Positions 25,961 to 35,235 of a DNA stretch of 64,000 nt are shown one piece after another. Within the stretch, counting starts at the first letter, position 1; each line of letters starts with the position of its first letter. The notes beneath the pieces are model-generated. The model saw nothing but the letters and a program-made list of their open reading frames with translations. It ran no database searches and was not told where the DNA came from. Both the position numbers and the translations under genes were made by a program. The stretch is from Flavobacterium croceum DSM 17960 (GTDB lineage: Bacteria; Bacteroidota; Bacteroidia; Flavobacteriales; Flavobacteriaceae), in NCBI RefSeq assembly GCF_002917885.1, contig NZ_PQNY01000007.1, positions 95,519 through 159,518 of the forward strand, written 5' to 3'.

Positions 25961-27739
25961 TTACAAAAATTCTTGCAATACCTCAGCAATGCTTGTTACA
26001 TCAATATCACATATTTGTTGTAGTTGAGCAATGGTTCCATGTTCTACAAAAAGGTCGGGAACACCCAAATTTTTTACTACAACTTTGTATTTATTTTTAT
26101 GTGCAAACCTAGATATTTCTGAGCCAAACCCACCAATTATTACACCATCTTCTACTGTAACTACAGTGGTACAAGTAGTAAAAACATGGTGCAAAGTTTC
26201 TTCGTCTACTGGTTTTATAAATCCAAAATGATAATGTGCAATTTTTTCTTTTTCTGCTAATGAGTCAATAGCTAAATTAACATTATTAGCCATAACACCC
26301 GTAGATAGTACTGCTATATTTGTACCCTTTTTCAAACAAATAGCTTTTCCTATTTCTACAACTGCAAAATCATTTGCATTTACAGAAAAATGTGGTAAAA
26401 AACCTCTACCTCTAGGGTAACGTATGGCAATAGGTTGGCTTAAACCCAATGAAGCTGTATAAAGTATGTTTTGCAATGCTAATTCATCTTTGGGAGCAAA
26501 AACAATAAGGTTTGGAATACAATTTAAGTAAGCCAAATCAAAAACACCATGATGTGTCGCGCCGTCTTCTCCAACAAGCCCAGCTCTATCCAAACAAAAT
26601 ATTACAGGCAAATTTTGCAATGCTACATCATGTATAACTTGGTCGTATGCACGTTGCAGAAATGTAGAGTAAATAGCGCAAAACACAACCATGCCTTGTG
26701 TTGCCATTCCTGCCGAAAGAGTTACCGCATGTTGCTCGGCAATACCTACATCAAAAGCTCTTTCTGGAAAAGCATCCATAAACATTTTCATAGAGCTACC
26801 AGTAGGCATAGCGGGCGTTACACCTACAATTTTTACATTTATTTGTGCCAAACTCAACAATGTTTCTCCAAAAACATCCTGAAATTTCATTGGCAAATGG
26901 TTCTCTTCTTTTGGATATAATTTGCCCGTTAATGCATCAAACTTGCCTGGTGCATGGTAAACAACTTGATTTTCTTCGGCGAGTTGTAACCCTTTACCCT
27001 TGGTAGTTATTACGTGTAAAATTTTTGGCCCTTTTTTGTTTTTTAATAGTTCGAGTTCGGCAATCAAGCTTTCAATATCATGCCCGTTTATTGGCCCCGA
27101 ATAATGAAATTTTAAGGCTGTAAATACATTATTTTCGGCGGCTTTATTTTGTTGTTTAATCTCTGTTAAATAATGTTTTAAAGCACCAACACTCGGGTCG
27201 ATACCCATAGCATTATCATTAAGCACAATTAAAATATCTGTTTCTGTATCGCCTGCATGGTTAAGTGCTTCAAAAGCCATACCGCTAGCAATACTCGCAT
27301 CGCCAATTACAGCGATATGTTGCTTGAATTCATTTTTTATTTTTGAGGCCAATGCCATACCTAATACCGCAGATATAGAGGTAGAAGAATGCCCTACGCC
27401 AAATGTATCGTAGATGCTTTCTGTTCTTTTTGGAAAACCAGATATGCCGTGCAGTTTTCTGTTGGTATAAAATACATCTTTTCTTTCGGTGAGTATTTTG
27501 TGTACATAAGCTTGATGCCCTACGTCCCAAACGAGTAAATCTTTAGGCGTATTAAAAACATAATGCAAGGCTATGGTAAGTTCTACTACACCTAGGCTTG
27601 CTCCAAGATGTCCTTCGTGTTCTGAAACAATTTTTATAATAAAATCTCTCAACTCTTGAGCCAAATGAGGCAATTGAGAAATATCGAGCTTTCTTAAATC
27701 GGAAGGACTGTTTATATTTTGTAGTAGACTGTTTTTCAT
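25961..27739 (-). CDS. dxs: 1-deoxy-D-xylulose-5-phosphate synthase
   Basis: Thiamine diphosphate enzyme that condenses pyruvate with glyceraldehyde 3-phosphate, the first step of the MEP isoprenoid pathway. Recognisable blocks are HEGHLGASLG (H44), DVGHQAYVHKI, the ThDP-binding GDA...N motif beginning GDASIASG at 146, the activating Glu in VGIAEQHAV, and DRAGLVGEDGATHHG. At 592 residues it is slightly shorter than E. coli Dxs, as is common in flavobacteria. It is monocistronic with a canonical promoter. Confidence 0.97.
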   Translation of the reverse strand: MKNSLLQNINSPSDLRKLDISQLPHLAQELRDFIIKIVSEHEGHLGASLGVVELTIALHYVFNTPKDLLVWDVGHQAYVHKILTERKDVFYTNRKLHGISGFPKRTESIYDTFGVGHSSTSISAVLGMALASKIKNEFKQHIAVIGDASIASGMAFEALNHAGDTETDILIVLNDNAMGIDPSVGALKHYLTEIKQQNKAAENNVFTALKFHYSGPINGHDIESLIAELELLKNKKGPKILHVITTKGKGLQLAEENQVVYHAPGKFDALTGKLYPKEENHLPMKFQDVFGETLLSLAQINVKIVGVTPAMPTGSSMKMFMDAFPERAFDVGIAEQHAVTLSAGMATQGMVVFCAIYSTFLQRAYDQVIHDVALQNLPVIFCLDRAGLVGEDGATHHGVFDLAYLNCIPNLIVFAPKDELALQNILYTASLGLSQPIAIRYPRGRGFLPHFSVNANDFAVVEIGKAICLKKGTNIAVLSTGVMANNVNLAIDSLAEKEKIAHYHFGFIKPVDEETLHHVFTTCTTVVTVEDGVIIGGFGSEISRFAHKNKYKVVVKNLGVPDLFVEHGTIAQLQQICDIDVTSIAEVLQEFL

Positions 27740-27752
27740 TTGAAATAAAACA

Positions 27753-27781
27753 CAAATTTACATTTTTAAAATCTAAATCAA
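27753..27781 (-). promoter_or_regulatory. Promoter of dxs
   Basis: Minus-strand TAAATTTG (27753-27760) matches TAnnTTTG, with TTG (complement of 27779-27781) 18 bases upstream. Confidence 0.7.
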
Positions 27782-27807
27782 TAAGATGTGTTTTAATGCT
27801 TTGTTTT

Positions 27808-27843
27808 AATCTAAAAAAAATACCCCAAAAATAAATTTTGGGG
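27808..27843 (-). terminator. Terminator of the RND efflux operon
   Basis: CCCCAAAA / TTTTGGGG stem with a short AT loop; on the minus strand the stem is followed by a run of eight T. Confidence 0.85.
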
Positions 27844-27885
27844 CATTTTCAAATTAAAATTTAGAAACAATTATAATTAAGGCAA

Positions 27886-30800
27886 TTATTCGTTTTCTAG
27901 TGCTAGTTTTCTAGCTGTTCTTCTATCTCTGAGCCAATATTTAACTCGTTTTACCAAATAAAACATTACGGGTACCATAACCAAAGTTAAGACTGTGGCG
28001 TAAGTCAATCCGAAAATAATTGTCCACGCCAATGGTCCCCAGAATACAACGTTGTCTCCACCCATAAAAAAGTGCGGATTAAAATCGGTAACCAAAGTAA
28101 AGAAATCAAAATTCAAACCTATTGCGAGCGGAATTAGTCCTAAAACTGCGGTTAAAGCTGTTAATAATACTGGGCGCAATCTTGACTTTCCTGATTCGAT
28201 GATTACTTCTTTTATTTCTTCTAATGATAAATCGTCGTGGCTTTCTACTTGTTTTTCGGCTACTTTTTGATCGAGCAATAGCACAAAGAAATCCATTAAT
28301 ACAATTCCGTTTTTAACCACTATACCTGCCAAAGAGATAATACCCATCATGGTCATTAATATTACAAAATCCATGTTGGCAATTACATAACCGTAGAAAA
28401 CTCCGCTAAAACTAAGCAAAACTGTAAATAAAATAACTAGAGTTTTGGATATCGAATTGAATTGTAACACAATAATTAACGTAATACCTGCCATTGCCAA
28501 AAAGAGTGCATAAAACAAGAATCCTTGATTTTTACCTTGCTCTTCTTGAACTCCAGAAAATGAATAGGTTACGGTTTTTGGTAATTTGTAACTTTTTAGT
28601 TCTGATTGAATTTGTTGCGTAATTTCATTTCCGTTAAAACCTGTTAATACATTAGAATAAACGGTCATGATACGCTTGTAATTTTTTCTCTTAATTTGGT
28701 TATACGTTGTCGTTTTATCGGTTTTAGAAATTGCTGAAACAGGCACTTGCATCATTTGTCCGTTATTCGGATTTCTAAAAGTAAGCGATTGATTGAAAAG
28801 AATGTTTTCGTTTTTACGTTGGTCGTCTTGCATACGCATTACAATATTGTAATCGTCATCGCCTTCTTTATAGGTTGAAATTTCTTGTCCATATACGGAA
28901 CGACGCAATGTAAAACCAAGTTGTCCTGTAGAAACACCCATGCTACCCGCATTTACTCTATCTACTTTTACCTCAAGCTCTGGGCTTTCTCTATTTACAT
29001 CGACACTCAACTTTTCAATTCCAGGAATGTTTTTCGAATTGATATAAGCAATCATTTTATCTGCTTCTTTTAGCATTACATCGTAATCCGTTCCTGTTAA
29101 TTGAATACTAATAGGGTAACCCGCCGGTGGCCCATTAGCATCTTTTTCAACGGTAACTGTTGCACCTGGAATTCCTTTTACTTTGCCTCGAATTTCTTCC
29201 AAAATATCGGCTGTATTAATGCCTTGTCTAAATTTATATTCCGAAAAATTTACGGTTACTTTTCCTTTAAATGGAGTTTCTGAAGCCGAACCCGCATCTA
29301 CATTTGGATTACCAGCTCCTACTCCTACTTGAGAAACAATAGACTCTGCAAGGAAATTTTTATTGGTTTTTGGATCTACATATTTTTGTAGAATATTGAT
29401 AACTTGTTTTTCTACAAATAGTGTGGCTTTGTTTGTTTTTTCTATAGATGTACCTTGTGGGTATTCTATATAGGCAATTACTTGATTTGGAATATTTTCT
29501 GGAAAAAACAATACTTTTCGTGGGAATATTCCAACCAAAATGAAGGATAAAAATAACATTCCTATAATTCCTCCTAATGCATACCACGCTTTTTTGCCTG
29601 TTAATATTTTGGCTAAAAATACTTTGTATTTTTCTTCCATTCGAGGGAAAAAATTGTGCTGAAAATCTTGCGTCCACTGAAATATTTTTAAGCGATAAGC
29701 CCACATTAATACGAGCGATATTAATAGTATGTGACCAATACCTCTTATAAGTTTGTTATCAAACGTATATTTAGAACCCAAAACTGCAAATAAAACACCT
29801 ACTACCAAAAACAATATTGTGTAACGTTTTATAGATTTTTTGGAAATATTTTTGTCTTCGATATCCATAGAACCACCTGTCATAGCAGCATTAATAACCA
29901 TAGCTACAAACAAAGAAGCGGTAAGGGTAACTGTTAATGTTAGTGGAAAATATTTCATAAATTTACCCATAGTACCTGGCCATAAAGCAAAAGGTAAAAA
30001 TGCCATAAGTGTTGTAGCTGTAGATGAGATTACAGGCCAAGCAATTTCTCCAATACCTATTTTGGAAGCTTTAACACGAGGCATTCCTTTTTTCATATTG
30101 GCAAAAACGTTGTCTACCACTACTATCCCGTCGTCTACTAGCATACCCAAGCCCATAACAAGTCCGAATAAAACCATTGTATTTAGGGTTAATCCCATAG
30201 CCGAAAGTATGGCAAAAGCAATCATCATAGATAATGGAATGGCTGCTCCAACAAACAACGAGTTTCGTAACCCCATAGTAAACATCAACACAATCATTAC
30301 CAGTATAATACCAAAAATAATGTGGTTTGATAATTCGTCTACTTGATGTTCAACTCGTGAAGATTGATCGTTGGTTAATTCAATTTTTAAATTTTTTGGT
30401 AAATAAGTCTCTTTGGCCTTTTCTATGTGTTCTTTTACTTGTTCTATGGCAGAAATCATGTTTTGTCCTGCTCTTTTTTTCACATTAAGCATAACTACTT
30501 CTGTACCTTTTTCGCGGGCGTAAGTAGTTTTTTCTTTTTCTTTAAAACTTATTTTTGCGATATCTTTTAGATAAACAATTCCTCCAAATGATTTTATAAC
30601 TACATTTTCAAGTTCTTTAGGATCTTTTATTTCTCCAACAATTCTAATATTATTTCTAGAACCTTGAGAAACTAGATTTCCTCCAGAAAGTGTCATATTT
30701 TCGTATTTAATAGCATTTTGAATTTCATCAAAAGTAACTTGAGCAGCAGTCATTTTGAATATATCTACAGCTATTTCAACTTCTTTATCATCTACACCCA

Positions 30801-31365
30801 AAATATCAACTTTTTTTACTTCAGATATTTCTTCTAAATCATCTTGAAGCAATTCTCCATATTTTTTTAGCTGTTGTGTAGTATAATTTCCTTGAAGATT
30901 TATATTTAGAATAGGCACTTCTTCAGAAATATTCAATTCAAAAACATTGGGTTCTACTTTGCTACCATTATCTAGATTTGGCCAATCGGTATCGGCTTTG
31001 GCATTGTCTACCTTATCTTTTATTTTTTGTTTGGCTTGCTCTATTGTAACCTTGTCTTCAAACTCTACGATAATCATACCATAATCTTGAAATGAACTTG
31101 AGGTTACTTTATCTACACCACTAATGTTTTTAAACTCTTTTTCTAAAGGTTTAATGACCAATTTTTCTACGTCTTCGGCTGAATTTCCAGGAAAAATAGA
31201 AGAAATATATACTTTGTTTTCAATAATTTCTGGAAAATCTTCTCTTGGCATAGTAATATAGGCTGTAATACCCAATATTACTATCATAAATGTGAGTATA
31301 TATACTGTAACTCGATTGTCTACAGCCCAACTCGATATGCTAAATTCTTTAGTTTGATGACTCAT
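27886..31365 (-). CDS. RND efflux permease (AcrB/MdtB-like)
   Basis: Inner-membrane, proton-driven pump of the hydrophobe/amphiphile efflux family, about 1,160 residues. It has the N-terminal helix (VDNRVTVYILTFMIVILGI), two large periplasmic loops and two sets of membrane helices. GMLVDDGIVVVDNV in TM4 supplies the acidic proton-relay residues. The insert around residues 490-600 (DKNISKKSIKRYTILFLVVG) adds extra membrane helices between the two halves, a feature of many Bacteroidota RND pumps. Substrates are unknown. It is the last gene of the operon tetR-tolC-adaptor-S23-permease. Confidence 0.95.
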   Translation of the reverse strand: MSHQTKEFSISSWAVDNRVTVYILTFMIVILGITAYITMPREDFPEIIENKVYISSIFPGNSAEDVEKLVIKPLEKEFKNISGVDKVTSSSFQDYGMIIVEFEDKVTIEQAKQKIKDKVDNAKADTDWPNLDNGSKVEPNVFELNISEEVPILNINLQGNYTTQQLKKYGELLQDDLEEISEVKKVDILGVDDKEVEIAVDIFKMTAAQVTFDEIQNAIKYENMTLSGGNLVSQGSRNNIRIVGEIKDPKELENVVIKSFGGIVYLKDIAKISFKEKEKTTYAREKGTEVVMLNVKKRAGQNMISAIEQVKEHIEKAKETYLPKNLKIELTNDQSSRVEHQVDELSNHIIFGIILVMIVLMFTMGLRNSLFVGAAIPLSMMIAFAILSAMGLTLNTMVLFGLVMGLGMLVDDGIVVVDNVFANMKKGMPRVKASKIGIGEIAWPVISSTATTLMAFLPFALWPGTMGKFMKYFPLTLTVTLTASLFVAMVINAAMTGGSMDIEDKNISKKSIKRYTILFLVVGVLFAVLGSKYTFDNKLIRGIGHILLISLVLMWAYRLKIFQWTQDFQHNFFPRMEEKYKVFLAKILTGKKAWYALGGIIGMLFLSFILVGIFPRKVLFFPENIPNQVIAYIEYPQGTSIEKTNKATLFVEKQVINILQKYVDPKTNKNFLAESIVSQVGVGAGNPNVDAGSASETPFKGKVTVNFSEYKFRQGINTADILEEIRGKVKGIPGATVTVEKDANGPPAGYPISIQLTGTDYDVMLKEADKMIAYINSKNIPGIEKLSVDVNRESPELEVKVDRVNAGSMGVSTGQLGFTLRRSVYGQEISTYKEGDDDYNIVMRMQDDQRKNENILFNQSLTFRNPNNGQMMQVPVSAISKTDKTTTYNQIKRKNYKRIMTVYSNVLTGFNGNEITQQIQSELKSYKLPKTVTYSFSGVQEEQGKNQGFLFYALFLAMAGITLIIVLQFNSISKTLVILFTVLLSFSGVFYGYVIANMDFVILMTMMGIISLAGIVVKNGIVLMDFFVLLLDQKVAEKQVESHDDLSLEEIKEVIIESGKSRLRPVLLTALTAVLGLIPLAIGLNFDFFTLVTDFNPHFFMGGDNVVFWGPLAWTIIFGLTYATVLTLVMVPVMFYLVKRVKYWLRDRRTARKLALENE

Positions 31366-31374
31366 ATTTTTTTA

Positions 31375-31406
31375 GTTTATGAGGTTATTTGTTTATGGGT
31401 TTATAA
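31375..31406 (+). repeat. 8-bp tandem repeat array, downstream flank of the S23-type gene
   Basis: Four imperfect units read on the plus strand: GTTTATGA, GGTTATTT, GTTTATGG, GTTTATAA. Inverted with respect to the array at 31775-31814. Confidence 0.8.
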
Positions 31407-31411
31407 GCAAA

Positions 31412-31774
31412 TTATTTTAGCAATTGAGATTTATACAAACCATCAATCAGCAAGGTTACCTCTGTTATTTTTTCTCTAATTTCAATATATTTTTTCTCTT
31501 CGATGTATTCAAAGTCAAATGATAATATTACTTGGTTTAGTAATTCTAAAGCAGATCCAAAAGATATTTCTGTAAATCGAGCTTTATCTTTCATTGAACT
31601 TCTTCCAGAACCTTCAGCTAGGTTTGAAGCAATAGAAACCGAACATCTTCGCATTTGACTTGTCATTCCAAAAAGTTCATCTTTTGGAAAATGTTTTGTT
31701 ATTTTAAAAATTTCTATCGCTAACTCTCTTGCTTTCTGCCATGCAATAAGTTTTTCAAAACTAAATGTTTTCAT
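31412..31774 (-). CDS. Four-helix-bundle protein (S23/avd-like family)
   Basis: A 120-residue all-helical protein matching the TIGR02436/S23-type family: FEKLIAWQKARELAIEIF, FPKDELFGMTSQMRRCSVSI and ASNLAEGSGR are its hallmark blocks. Related proteins occur inside 23S rRNA intervening sequences and as accessory proteins of diversity-generating retroelements, but stand-alone copies in Bacteroidota have no established role. Here it interrupts the RND operon between adaptor and permease and is surrounded by inverted repeat arrays, the upstream array ending one base before its ATG. No reverse transcriptase or 23S rRNA gene is nearby. Confidence 0.9.
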   Translation of the reverse strand: MKTFSFEKLIAWQKARELAIEIFKITKHFPKDELFGMTSQMRRCSVSIASNLAEGSGRSSMKDKARFTEISFGSALELLNQVILSFDFEYIEEKKYIEIREKITEVTLLIDGLYKSQLLK

Positions 31775-31814
31775 CTTTATACTTTTAAACTTATAAACAC
31801 ATCAACTTATAAAC
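31775..31814 (-). repeat. 8-bp tandem repeat array, upstream flank of the S23-type gene
   Basis: Five units on the minus strand: GTTTATAA, GTTGATGT, GTTTATAA, GTTTAAAA, GTATAAAG. The first G is the last base of the adaptor's TAG stop, and the last unit abuts the S23 start codon. Confidence 0.82.
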
Positions 31815-32953
31815 TAAAAATTCAATTTCATTCCTTCTGAAATGCCATTCATACCATCTGTTACAATAACATCGTTGGCAGATAAACCGCTTAGTATTTC
31901 GGTAACGTTGTCTGATGATTTACCAACTTTTACCAAAACTTTTTTGGCTGTTCCCGTTTTTCCATTGATGTTTACAACTGTAAATACAAATGTGTTATGC
32001 GAACCATCTTCTTGCACTACATTGGTAGGTACTACAATTGAATTTTTGCTTGTATAATCTATTATTTTTAGTTTAGCTACTTGGTTCGGGCGTAGTAAAT
32101 TTTCAGGGTTTGGCACACTTACTTCTATACCAAAACTTCTATTGCTTGGATTGATAAAATTACCTACTTGACGTACTTTTCCTTTGTATGTTTTTCCTAA
32201 TGATGCTAAAAATACATCTACCTCTGTACCAACTTTTAGTTTACCTATATATGTTTCTGGCACTGTGGTAGAAACATACATATTGCTTAAGTTTACAATA
32301 CGCATTAATCCTTGTGGGCTTGGTGCTACAACTTGACCTTTTTCTACAAAAACTTCGTCAATAGTACCTGTAAATGGCGCACGAATAACTGTTTTCGCCA
32401 GTTGCGCTTTCATTTGTGCTACTCCTTTTTGAGCAGATACCATTTGCGTTTGCGCTTGAAGAAATTGTATTTCGGAACCAATTTTTTTATCCCAAAGATT
32501 TTTTTGCCTTTCAAACGATGTTTTTGCCAAAGCGTATTGGTTTTCCAAACTGGCTAATTGTTGGCTCATTCCTGCATCATCTACTCTACCAAGAATTTGA
32601 CCTTTGGAAACTCTTTGTCCGGCTTTTACGGTAAGAGAAGTTAATGTACCACTAAACTCTGGCTGAATTAATATATTTTCTTTGGTATTTACATTACCTT
32701 GTACTTCCAAATAATGGTTAAACAATGTGTCTTTAAGTGTTGCTACAGAAACTAATGCTTCATCTTGTTTTACTTCGAGTGTGGCAAGCGCATCGTCTAT
32801 TTTTGCTAAATCTGCCTGAATAAGCGCTTTTTTTGCCTGAAGTTCTTTGGTGTTTTTAGCTTTTATAAGTTCATCTATAGATTGATTATTTTCTTTACTT
32901 CCGCAAGAAAAAAGCAACAAAGATAAGGCTGTAATGGATACTATTTTTTTCAT
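31814..32953 (-). CDS. RND efflux periplasmic adaptor (membrane fusion lipoprotein)
   Basis: Links the permease with the TolC-type channel. The lipobox Cys is C17 (LLLFSCGSK). A helical hairpin region follows an N-terminal coiled coil, then the lipoyl-like halves (QPEFSGTLTSLTVKAGQRVSKGQILGRV and AKTVIRAPFTGTIDEVFVEKG) and beta-barrel domains, which is the order of the HlyD/AcrA family. The 379-residue length is typical. tolC lies 8 bases upstream; downstream the S23 cassette separates it from the permease. Confidence 0.95.
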   Translation of the reverse strand: MKKIVSITALSLLLFSCGSKENNQSIDELIKAKNTKELQAKKALIQADLAKIDDALATLEVKQDEALVSVATLKDTLFNHYLEVQGNVNTKENILIQPEFSGTLTSLTVKAGQRVSKGQILGRVDDAGMSQQLASLENQYALAKTSFERQKNLWDKKIGSEIQFLQAQTQMVSAQKGVAQMKAQLAKTVIRAPFTGTIDEVFVEKGQVVAPSPQGLMRIVNLSNMYVSTTVPETYIGKLKVGTEVDVFLASLGKTYKGKVRQVGNFINPSNRSFGIEVSVPNPENLLRPNQVAKLKIIDYTSKNSIVVPTNVVQEDGSHNTFVFTVVNINGKTGTAKKVLVKVGKSSDNVTEILSGLSANDVIVTDGMNGISEGMKLNF

Positions 32954-32961
32954 ATTATGGG

Positions 32962-34281
32962 TTAGTTTTTGTTTATTATTTTTTCTAAAGTAGCTCTTTT
33001 GTTTATTACATCGAGCATGGCTTGCAAGTAGTTTTGCTGTGCTGTATATAGTTGCTCTTGTGCTTTGGTTAAATCAAAACTAGAAGCAAGTCCTTCTTTA
33101 AATTTTACTTGATTTTTAGTTTCGATGCGCTCTGCAAGTTTTAAGTTGTTTTTTGATGTAGTAAGTTGTTCTATACTAAATTCATAATCGCTTTTTGCTT
33201 TTTCAAATTGCAGTTTCAACCTTTGTTCTGTTTCTGTAAGTTGAGTTTTGGCTTGCTCTACAGCAATTTTGGCTTGCTGTGCACGAGCACTTCTACCAAA
33301 GCTACTAAAAATAGGAACGTTTAAACCTATACCTATATTGGAATAATTATTCCATTTTTGATCACCATTAAACATAGTAAATCTGCTACCAAAGGTATTT
33401 GCACCATAATTTATAGAAGCGCCCAATGATGGTAAAGCTTTACTTCTTTCTAGTTTTAACAAAAGCTCTTTACTTGTTTGAAGGTTTTTACCTATTTGAT
33501 AGTCAATATTATTTTTTACATCAAAATCTTCTTTCAGCAAAGCTAAATCTAGATTTGTTGTGGTTAATGTATCGAGTTTATCAGTAAGTTTTAACTCGCT
33601 AGACAGGTCTATTCCCAAAATTAACTTGAGCATATCATTGGCAATATTCTTTTGTCTTTTTACATTTTCTAAACCGCTATTAATAGAAGCTAATGTAATT
33701 TGAAGCTGTTCTACATTTTCTTCTTCTATCAATCCGTTTTTGTAAATTTCTTTGGTATCAGAAAGTGTTTTTTCTAAGATTGCTTTGTTTTTTTGCAAAA
33801 TTTGAATGCTTTCTTCTGCCAATAAAACATTTCCATAAGAGCTTATTACAATTTCTTTTAGCTCGTTGTTTGTTTTTATTTTGGCATTTTCCGAAATTTT
33901 TAAATACGTTTTAGCAGATTGCAATCCTACCAAATACGAACCATCAAAAATAAGTTGGCTTAGTGTAAGCTTACTATCCATAGTATTGTACTCTCCCATA
34001 GCTAGTTCTACCGGAACTCCTCCAAAACCAATTATCGATTTTTGAAGTCTAAATGCGTTTTGGTAAGCAACCGAACCATTAATTTGGGGTAAACCCATTG
34101 TTGTTGTTTCCCATTTTTTTTGTTTTGCCGCTTCTACATCTCTATTTGCATTTATAGCCGAATAGTTATTTTGTATAGCATACTCTATGGCTTCTTTTAG
34201 AGAAAAAGAATAACTCTTAAGCTCTTGGGCTTGAACCAAAGAAGCAAATAGCATTGCGGTTAATAAAATTTTCTGTTTCAT
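32962..34281 (-). CDS. TolC family outer-membrane efflux channel
   Basis: A 439-residue outer membrane factor with a signal peptide (MKQKILLTAMLFASLVQA). It shows two helical repeats typical of OEP domains: the first has SLKEAIEYAIQNNYSAINANRDVEAAKQKKW, the second GLNVPIFSSFGRSARAQQAKIAVEQAKTQL, plus FDLTKAQEQLYTAQQNYL near the end. Three subunits form the channel that joins the adaptor and RND permease. It lies 55 bases after tetR and 8 before the adaptor gene, in one operon. Confidence 0.95.
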   Translation of the reverse strand: MKQKILLTAMLFASLVQAQELKSYSFSLKEAIEYAIQNNYSAINANRDVEAAKQKKWETTTMGLPQINGSVAYQNAFRLQKSIIGFGGVPVELAMGEYNTMDSKLTLSQLIFDGSYLVGLQSAKTYLKISENAKIKTNNELKEIVISSYGNVLLAEESIQILQKNKAILEKTLSDTKEIYKNGLIEEENVEQLQITLASINSGLENVKRQKNIANDMLKLILGIDLSSELKLTDKLDTLTTTNLDLALLKEDFDVKNNIDYQIGKNLQTSKELLLKLERSKALPSLGASINYGANTFGSRFTMFNGDQKWNNYSNIGIGLNVPIFSSFGRSARAQQAKIAVEQAKTQLTETEQRLKLQFEKAKSDYEFSIEQLTTSKNNLKLAERIETKNQVKFKEGLASSFDLTKAQEQLYTAQQNYLQAMLDVINKRATLEKIINKN

Positions 34282-34336
34282 TTGTTACATTTTGTTTTTT
34301 AGAGTTTGCTGATTTTTACAGCTTTTTGATTGATGA

Positions 34337-34933
34337 TTATGTAGTAAGATTTAACAATTGTTTTTCGAGCTCTTCAATACCTTTTGGGGTTGCAATGGCT
34401 CTAGTATGATATTCTAAAGCTTTGCCTTCGAGTATAAAAGCTTCGCTTTCCAATACAGTATTTTCATTAATAGAAAATATCAAGGTGTAATAAAACTGAG
34501 TTGCAGCATCTACATCAGTATCAGGCCTATACAAACCTTGCAAGATACCTTTTCTTATGTTTTGAGAAAACATTGTATTACAATCTTCCATTTCATTGGC
34601 AATCATTTTCTCGTAAATTTCTGGATAATGTTTTTTTAATTGATATGCTGGTGAATGATCAAAAGATTGAAACATCTCTTTAAACATTTTTCGCATTTCA
34701 AAATTTTCTTCAATTGCGTTATAATTTTTAGCAATTACAGTATCCATAAGAGCATGAATTTTTCTATGCACAACTTCGGTTCCTTCTTCAACCAAAGCTT
34801 CTTTATTGCTAAAATATTTGTAAATTGTTTTTTTTGAAATACACATTTCACAAGCAATATCATCCATAGTAACACTCTTGAAACCTAATTTCAAGAACAT
34901 ATCGGTAGCCTTTTTGATGATTTTGTCTTTCAT
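34337..34933 (-). CDS. TetR/AcrR family transcriptional regulator of the efflux operon
   Basis: A 198-residue one-component repressor. The N-terminal TetR helix-turn-helix is at about residues 5-52 (ATDMFLKLGFKSVTMDDIA, then ISKKTIYKYFSNKEALVEE). The helical C-terminal domain should bind a ligand. It is the first gene of the operon, so it probably represses its own transcription together with the pump. A long palindrome at 34993-35026 overlying its promoter is the probable operator. The inducer is unknown. Confidence 0.93.
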   Translation of the reverse strand: MKDKIIKKATDMFLKLGFKSVTMDDIACEMCISKKTIYKYFSNKEALVEEGTEVVHRKIHALMDTVIAKNYNAIEENFEMRKMFKEMFQSFDHSPAYQLKKHYPEIYEKMIANEMEDCNTMFSQNIRKGILQGLYRPDTDVDAATQFYYTLIFSINENTVLESEAFILEGKALEYHTRAIATPKGIEELEKQLLNLTT

Positions 34934-34983
34934 AATGATATTTACTTATATAACCTTAAATTTCTATACTTTTATTTTGGGTA

Positions 34984-35013
34984 CAAAAATAAAAAGGAAA
35001 CTTTAAATACCAA
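34984..35013 (-). promoter_or_regulatory. Promoter of the tetR-tolC-adaptor-permease operon
   Basis: Minus-strand TATTTTTG (34984-34991) matches TAnnTTTG, with TTG (complement of 35011-35013) 19 bases upstream. Confidence 0.7.
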
Positions 35014-35026
35014 AAAAGTTTCCTTT
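34993..35026. promoter_or_regulatory. Probable TetR operator palindrome
   Basis: Perfect 12-bp inverted arms AAAGGAAACTTT (34993-35004) and AAAGTTTCCTTT (35015-35026) with a 10-bp spacer. They span the -33 element and the spacer of the tetR promoter, the position expected of an autorepressor's site. As a hairpin followed by T it could instead look like a terminator on the plus strand, but no plus-strand gene precedes it. Confidence 0.62.
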
Positions 35027-35207
35027 GTTTTTTATTTTTTAACAATTTTTAGCTTTTGTTACAATAAATGAAGTAATTAGCATTAAAAACAGTAATTAAA
35101 TAAAAACATCTATAAAATAGTTTAGATAGTTTGGATAATTCGCAATTTAAAATTGAAAAGTTTTAAATGAAAAATTACATTTTTTAAAAATATTTCATTT
35201 TTATAGA

Positions 35208-35235
35208 TTGTTTTTTGAAAAAAAGTTTATCTTTG
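35208..35235 (+). promoter_or_regulatory. Promoter of the cold-shock gene
   Basis: TTG (35208-35210), 17-base spacer, TATCTTTG (35228-35235); a textbook Bacteroidota promoter. It gives a leader of only about 20 bases, so no long cold-responsive leader is present. Confidence 0.8.

Larger units (their letters stand above)
31369..31820. mobile_element. Candidate small cassette carrying an S23-type gene between inverted 8-bp repeat arrays
   Basis: The four-helix-bundle gene is bracketed by arrays of an 8-bp unit GTTTATAA arranged head to head. Both ends share the terminal sequence TTTTTAGTTTAT read inward. The upstream end starts at the adaptor stop codon and the downstream end stops a few bases before the permease ATG, so the element fills the whole intergenic space of an otherwise tight operon. 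No transposase is encoded. Mobility is inferred from the structure alone. Confidence 0.55.

Noticed and set aside
29840..30346. 168-codon plus-strand frame inside the RND permease gene
   Set aside because: It is antisense to a strongly conserved permease region; its long open frame reflects codon bias of the opposite strand.
31412..31774. 23S rRNA intervening sequence or diversity-generating retroelement
   Set aside because: No 23S rRNA gene, reverse transcriptase or template/variable repeat pair is present around the S23-type gene.
34993..35026. Plain terminator between tetR and cspA
   Set aside because: No plus-strand gene ends before it, and it sits exactly over the tetR promoter, so an operator role is preferred, though a terminator cannot be excluded.
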